Shown: piece after piece, positions 63,924 through 64,000 of the stretch
Layout of the letters: every line of letters starts with the position of its first letter
Numbering within the stretch: position 1 is the first letter of the stretch
Assembly: GCA_964342465.1 (NCBI GenBank)
Contig: CAYFFQ010000002.1
Coordinates: forward strand, 163,763-227,762
Source: MGIIb-Q1 sp964342465
GTDB lineage: Archaea; Thermoplasmatota; Poseidoniia; Poseidoniales; Thalassarchaeaceae
DNA length: 64,000 nt
Reading direction: 5' to 3'
The notes under the pieces: model-generated
Told to the model about the DNA's origin: nothing
What the model saw: only the letters and a program-made list of their open reading frames with translations
The model's database searches: none
Program-made: the position numbers and the translations under genes

Positions 63924-64000
63924 TGTGGAAATCACACATAGCCAGTGCTGGCAGAGGGCTTGCACCATGTCTCATTTCAGCCAAGCCAAAAGCAGAGTGT

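Overview
The window looks like a chromosome segment from a planktonic euryarchaeon of the Thermoplasmatota, most like Marine Group II (Poseidoniia). This is inferred from gene content and style, not from a database search. Archaeal information-processing genes are plentiful: RFC large subunit, SRP54, TrmY, aIF5A, RpoL, TruD, a Cbf5/TruB-type synthase, AsnRS, archaeal-type GlyRS with zinc knuckles, a GPN-loop GTPase, an Lhr-like helicase, a UbiA-type lipid prenyltransferase, an archaeosortase and an archaeal RNase P RNA. Very large secreted proteins with subtilisin, beta-propeller and thrombospondin-type-3 repeats fit a marine heterotroph that degrades protein. No rRNA, CRISPR array, insertion sequence or phage module was seen.

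Layout. 1-3383: Lhr-like helicase running off the left edge. 3.5-13 kb: ferredoxin, glyS, rfcL, trkA-trkH, an anchored transglutaminase-like protein and a membrane protein. 13-16.5 kb: srp54-trmY convergent with surE, separated by a 55-bp tandem array. 16.5-21.5 kb: DMT and OPT transporters, aIF5A, 3-hydroxyacyl-CoA dehydrogenase. 21.9-33 kb: a two-gene unit for giant cell-surface proteins (a subtilase and a propeller/TSP3 protein). 33.2-33.9 kb: convergent tRNA-Gln and tRNA-Glu around a 111-bp tandem array. 34-44.3 kb: small winged-helix protein, UbiA, GPN GTPase-argF, a polyproline/acidic zinc-ribbon protein, TPR protein, and DUF106-cmk-truB. 44.3-53 kb: tRNA-His, a CARDB surface protein, tusA-ribA, archaeosortase, DEAD helicase, HEAT protein with a 68-bp array. 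52.7-64 kb: DUF2240 pair, RND exporter, rpoL-truD, tRNA-Pro, a zinc-ribbon protein with a 72-bp array, an arginine-decarboxylase-like pseudoenzyme, asnS, carbamate kinase, a Gar1-like small protein, RNase P RNA, and an 80-bp repeat at the right edge.

The most unusual signal is a recurring kind of intergenic tandem array (periods 55, 68, 68, 72-78, 80 and 111 bp). At least three arrays are diverged copies of the 3' end of the neighbouring gene, stop codon included. In the clearest case (15311-15640) one 55-bp unit carries the tails of both convergent genes, trmY and surE, with the two stops packed into TGAGTCA. The flanking genes therefore appear to have been pushed apart by tandem duplication of their stop-to-stop junction. 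Two arrays in different places also share a palindromic core, GTCA-N5-TGACTAC.

Functional links: carbamate kinase and ornithine carbamoyltransferase could exchange carbamoyl phosphate; trkA-trkH import potassium; tusA-ribA serve sulfur transfer and riboflavin synthesis; the surface-protein genes and the archaeosortase point to a busy cell envelope; OPT and DMT carriers would take up the products of extracellular proteolysis.
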